NCBI RefSeq assembly: GCF_002979475.1
Contig: NZ_PCOY01000003.1
Span: 62,001-126,000 of the forward strand
Source: Microbacterium sp. MYb62
GTDB taxonomy: Bacteria > Actinomycetota > Actinomycetes > Actinomycetales > Microbacteriaceae
Direction of reading: 5' to 3'
DNA: 64,000 nucleotides
This document shows positions 61,318-64,000 of the stretch, piece by piece (position 1 is the stretch's first letter; every line of letters starts with the position of its first letter). The position numbers and the translations under genes are program-made. A model generated the notes under the pieces. The model was given only the letters and a program-made list of their open reading frames with translations. It did not search any database and was not told the DNA's origin.

Positions 61318-62703
61318 CTAGCCGCGGACGTTCCGGCGCCCGAGACGCGGACGCAGCCCCTTGGAGCGCTCGTCCGTGTAATACGGGCTCTTCGCCGCAC
61401 CGCGGACCCCGTTCAGCACGATGCCGAGCACGGGCGTCCTCGTGGATTCGAGCGACGACAGCGCACGGGCGAGGTCGGACCCCTTCGTGCGGTTGGACCT
61501 CACCACGAAGAGCGTGCCGTCCGCCATGGTCGAGAGCCACAGGGCGTCGCTCACCGACAACACGGGCGCGGTGTCGATGATGACGTAGTCGTAGTTGTCG
61601 CGCGCTTCGTCCACCACCTTGTGGAGCTCGCCGCTGGAGAGCAGCTGCCCGGGGTTGGGCGGCTGCGCACCCGCGGTGAGGATGTCCAGTCCCGGACGCC
61701 CCCACTGCTGCACGGCGCCCGCCAGCTCGATGTCACCGATCAGCACGGTCGTGAGACCGACCGACCCCTCGAGTTGGGTGTACCGGGCGGTGCTGGGTCG
61801 CCGCAGATCCGCCTCGATGAAGAGGACGGAACGGCCGCCCTCGGCGAGCGTCAGAGCGAGTCCGAGCCCGACGGAGGACTTCCCCTCCTGCGCGGAACAC
61901 GAGGTGACGAGTATCACCCGACGACTCTTGTCCACGTCGACGAACTTGAGGCTGGCCGACACCTGGCGCATCGCCTCGGCGACGCGACCGTCCGGCTGCG
62001 AGCGGATGACACGGGCGAGCGTCTGGTTGTCCGCGGCCTCCGGGATCTCGCCGAGCAGAGCGATGTCGGTGATCTCCCCGAGCGCGCTCGCGCTGGCGAT
62101 GCGCGTGGCGAATCGCCGACGCAACACCGCGAAGACGACACCGGCGACGAGTCCCGCCGCAACACCGAGCGCGACGTTGTTCCGGGTGTTCGGGGCGATC
62201 GGCACTGTGGGTGTCCGCGCCGGCGAGATCGTCTCGATGCGCACCGCCGGCTCCCCGTCCGCACCGATCGGCGAGACGTTGCCGACGGCGACGGCGAGTT
62301 CGCTGGCGATCGCGTTCGCCGTCTTCTGCGCGCTCTCCCCGTTCGTGTCCGTGACGCCGATCTCGATCACGACGGTGTTCAACGGAACGTTCACATCGAC
62401 CCGTCGCGCGAGTCGGTTCGCCGTCTCGTCGAGACCGACCTCCTCGATGACGGGATCGAGGACGGTGGGCGAGACGACGAGAAGCGTGTAGGTCTGCACG
62501 AGGCTCTGCACGTAGTTCGACCCCTGCAGCAGCTCGGTCGTGCTCTCGCCGCGAGTCGGGATCACCATGACCTGCGCCTCTGCGCGGTACTCCGGGTCGA
62601 CGAACTGGGAGTAGCCGTACGCGGCTCCACCGCCGAGGAGCATGAGCACGATGATGACGACCCAGTTGCTCCTGAGCGACTGGAAGTAGTCCTGCAGTGT
62701 CAT
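61318..62703 (-). CDS. Chain-length determinant / tyrosine autokinase (Wzz-Wzc/CapB-like)
   Basis: A 461-residue fusion of a Wzz domain (helices at ~15-35 and ~180-205 around an extracellular coiled segment) and a cytoplasmic BY-kinase. The kinase has a P-loop variant VTSCSAQEGKSSVGLGLAL, Walker A' VLFIEADLRRPS and Walker B YDYVIIDTAPV. BY-kinases autophosphorylate C-terminal tyrosines; here only one Tyr pair (SPYYTDE) precedes a basic tail, fewer than in Gram-negative Wzc. It controls chain length and export, presumably opposed by the phosphatase encoded divergently. Confidence 0.93.
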   Translation of the reverse strand: MTLQDYFQSLRSNWVVIIVLMLLGGGAAYGYSQFVDPEYRAEAQVMVIPTRGESTTELLQGSNYVQSLVQTYTLLVVSPTVLDPVIEEVGLDETANRLARRVDVNVPLNTVVIEIGVTDTNGESAQKTANAIASELAVAVGNVSPIGADGEPAVRIETISPARTPTVPIAPNTRNNVALGVAAGLVAGVVFAVLRRRFATRIASASALGEITDIALLGEIPEAADNQTLARVIRSQPDGRVAEAMRQVSASLKFVDVDKSRRVILVTSCSAQEGKSSVGLGLALTLAEGGRSVLFIEADLRRPSTARYTQLEGSVGLTTVLIGDIELAGAVQQWGRPGLDILTAGAQPPNPGQLLSSGELHKVVDEARDNYDYVIIDTAPVLSVSDALWLSTMADGTLFVVRSNRTKGSDLARALSSLESTRTPVLGIVLNGVRGAAKSPYYTDERSKGLRPRLGRRNVRG

Positions 62704-62761
62704 GGTTCCCCGTCCCCCTCGGCGCGACCGCGCGATGTCTCGCGGTGCCTCGCGGCTCACC

Positions 62762-62777
62762 ATTATCGCCTATGTTG
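62762..62777. promoter_or_regulatory. Overlapping divergent -10 elements between kinase and phosphatase genes
   Basis: GATAAT lies on the minus strand (complement of 62762-62767) toward the kinase and TATGTT on the plus strand (62771-62776) toward the phosphatase. The two promoters share the same 117-bp gap and may be co-regulated. Confidence 0.4.
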
Positions 62778-62820
62778 GAAGAGAGAGTCGGTGCTGCCGA
62801 CTCCGCATCGAGGGGAACAC

Positions 62821-63474
62821 GTGACGCACAGGCTCATCTTCGCCTGCGAGGCGAACATCTGCCGGTCGCCGCTGATGGAGCAGGTGCTGCGCTCGCGCGT
62901 CGAGGCCGACCTGTGGGAGATCACGAGCGTCGGCACGCGTGTCGGGCCCGGCGACCGGCCCATGTGCACGGTCTCCGCCGACGTCGCCCTCGCTGTCGGG
63001 CCCGGGGACAGCACCGTCGAGCATCGCTCCACGGCGGTCGATGTCGAGGCGCTGCACGCGGCCGAGTTGGTCCTCACCGCGAGCCGTGCCGAGCGCTCAG
63101 CCATCGCGCAGCTCCTGCCCGAAGCCCGGTCGAAGACGTTCACGCTCCGCGAGGCCATCCACCTCGGCGCCGCGCCGCTCCGCTCCGAGGAGCTCACGGC
63201 CATCGCCGATCTCATCGACGACGCCCCCACGGAAGGGCTCGGCGCCTACGCCGCCGCCCTCCATCGCCGGCGCGGGTTCGTGGCGCCGCCCACCGCCGGA
63301 CGCACCCTGTGGGGGAAACGGCGACCGAACGCCCTGGACATCCCCGATGCGCACCACGGTGGATCGAGAGAGCATCGTTCGATGCTCGAGGGGACCGCAC
63401 GCGACGTCGTCGAGCTGCACCGACAGCTCGACGCGTTCCTCACCGCGCCGGTCACGGATCCCGCCGTCCGCTGA
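62821..63474 (+). CDS. Low-molecular-weight protein-tyrosine phosphatase family protein
   Basis: A 217-residue protein. The P-loop FACEANICRSP (Cys-9 nucleophile, Arg-15) is near the N-terminus and the general-acid region is LDIPDAHHGG (Asp present, normally DP-Y/F). It is ~60 residues longer than typical members (~150), with an insert at ~95-150. Expected role: dephosphorylating the BY-kinase and glycosyltransferases to control polysaccharide synthesis. GTG start with GAGGGG 6 nt upstream; divergent from the kinase. Confidence 0.9.
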   Translation: MTHRLIFACEANICRSPLMEQVLRSRVEADLWEITSVGTRVGPGDRPMCTVSADVALAVGPGDSTVEHRSTAVDVEALHAAELVLTASRAERSAIAQLLPEARSKTFTLREAIHLGAAPLRSEELTAIADLIDDAPTEGLGAYAAALHRRRGFVAPPTAGRTLWGKRRPNALDIPDAHHGGSREHRSMLEGTARDVVELHRQLDAFLTAPVTDPAVR

Positions 63475-63483
63475 GCGCACGCC

Positions 63484-64000
63484 TCAGGAACGGGTGCGAG
63501 ATCCCAGGAATGCGGCGACGGTCCGACGGTAGGCATCAGGTGCGAACCGTCCGAGCGCAGCATCCCGATCGGTGATGGCGACCGCTCGGCGCGTCTCCCA
63601 GTCGTCGCGCACCGTGCGGAGCGCTCGAGCGAGGTCCTCCGCGTCGCCCGGCACCACGAACGTCGCACTCTCGTAGGGGTCGATCGCCTCTCGAAGCCCG
63701 GCGATGTCGCTCGCGATCACGGGCCGCGCGGCCAGGATCCCCTCGACGGCGGTGTTGCCGAAGGACTCGTCCTGGCGCGACGGCACGACGAGGACATCGA
63801 CCTCGGCGAGCAGCGGCCAGATGTCCTGCTGGAATCCGAGGTACGCGACGCGGTCGTCGACGCCGAGTGCGGAGACTCGATCCCGCAGTCGTCGGTCGAA
63901 CTCCTCATTGCCGGAGAAGACATCGCCGACCAGATGGAGCTCGGCGTCGACGCCGTCGTCCGCCAGCCGCGCGAGCGCTTCGACAGCGACGTCCGGCCCC
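63484..64000 (-). CDS. Glycosyltransferase family 4 protein, C-terminal part (cut by window edge)
   Basis: The gene enters from the right edge; 171 codons are visible, the C-terminal GT-B domain. Visible motifs: LHLVGDVFSGNEEFDRRL, VAYLGFQQDIWPLLAEVDVL, VPSRQDESFGNTAVEGILAA (E-x7-E site) and DIAGLREAI. It is convergent with the phosphatase gene, 9 bp apart, and continues the polysaccharide cluster. The acceptor is unknown. Confidence 0.9.
   Translation of the reverse strand, partial: GPDVAVEALARLADDGVDAELHLVGDVFSGNEEFDRRLRDRVSALGVDDRVAYLGFQQDIWPLLAEVDVLVVPSRQDESFGNTAVEGILAARPVIASDIAGLREAIDPYESATFVVPGDAEDLARALRTVRDDWETRRAVAITDRDAALGRFAPDAYRRTVAAFLGSRTRS

Overview
The window is high-GC chromosomal DNA from an actinobacterium of the Microbacteriaceae, most likely Microbacterium or a close relative. 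This is judged from the strong G/C third-position bias, frequent GTG starts, overlapping GTGA/ATGA gene junctions, a DUF7882-type protein and the tilS-hpt-ftsH-fol gene order. I see no insertion sequence, prophage, plasmid function or CRISPR array. About 58 protein genes and four tRNA genes are supported.

Layout. 1-7.7 kb: L-rhamnose catabolism (two DeoR-type regulators, a fused rhamnulose-1-phosphate aldolase/lactaldehyde dehydrogenase, rhamnulokinase), then a GH3 glucosidase divergent from a TetR regulator. 7.7-13.9 kb: an alpha-glucoside uptake and hydrolysis operon under a LacI regulator. 13.9-25.9 kb: housekeeping and envelope genes (LCP ligase, tRNA-Ser with serS, lipid kinase, cardiolipin synthase, lysS, several membrane or secreted unknowns). 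25.9-36.5 kb: the tilS, hpt, ftsH, folE, folP, folB, folK, DUF3180, PH-domain, PH-domain, DUF2520 block, interrupted by an opposed DUF937 gene. 36.6-46.9 kb: TMEM175 channel, ppa, M23 peptidase, tRNA-Glu/Asp/Phe, small uncharacterised genes, a DivIVA-like coiled-coil protein and a desaturase. 47.1-49.3 kb: a lipoprotein intradiol dioxygenase and LtrA. 49.4-64.0 kb: an exopolysaccharide locus with a priming phosphoglycosyltransferase behind a hairpin-rich leader, four further glycosyltransferases (one cut by the window edge), a flippase, a chain-length/tyrosine-kinase protein, a low-molecular-weight tyrosine phosphatase, and a 1,817-residue secreted protein of propeller, LamG and PKD modules.

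How the genes work together. The left side imports and splits plant-type sugars (rhamnose, beta-glucosides, alpha-glucosides), each unit with its own regulator and candidate operator. The sugar importer has no ATPase gene and probably borrows a shared one. The centre supplies folate, purine salvage, tRNA modification and aminoacylation. The right side probably builds and exports a surface polysaccharide, with kinase and phosphatase expressed from one divergent promoter region and a giant multidomain protein as candidate matrix or adhesion partner.

The clearest window-wide pattern is that at least 17 start codons lie exactly 6 nt behind a TANNNT-like -10 hexamer, which predicts leaderless transcripts; this spacing was used to choose several start codons. 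All calls come from reading the sequence and from family knowledge; no database search was run.
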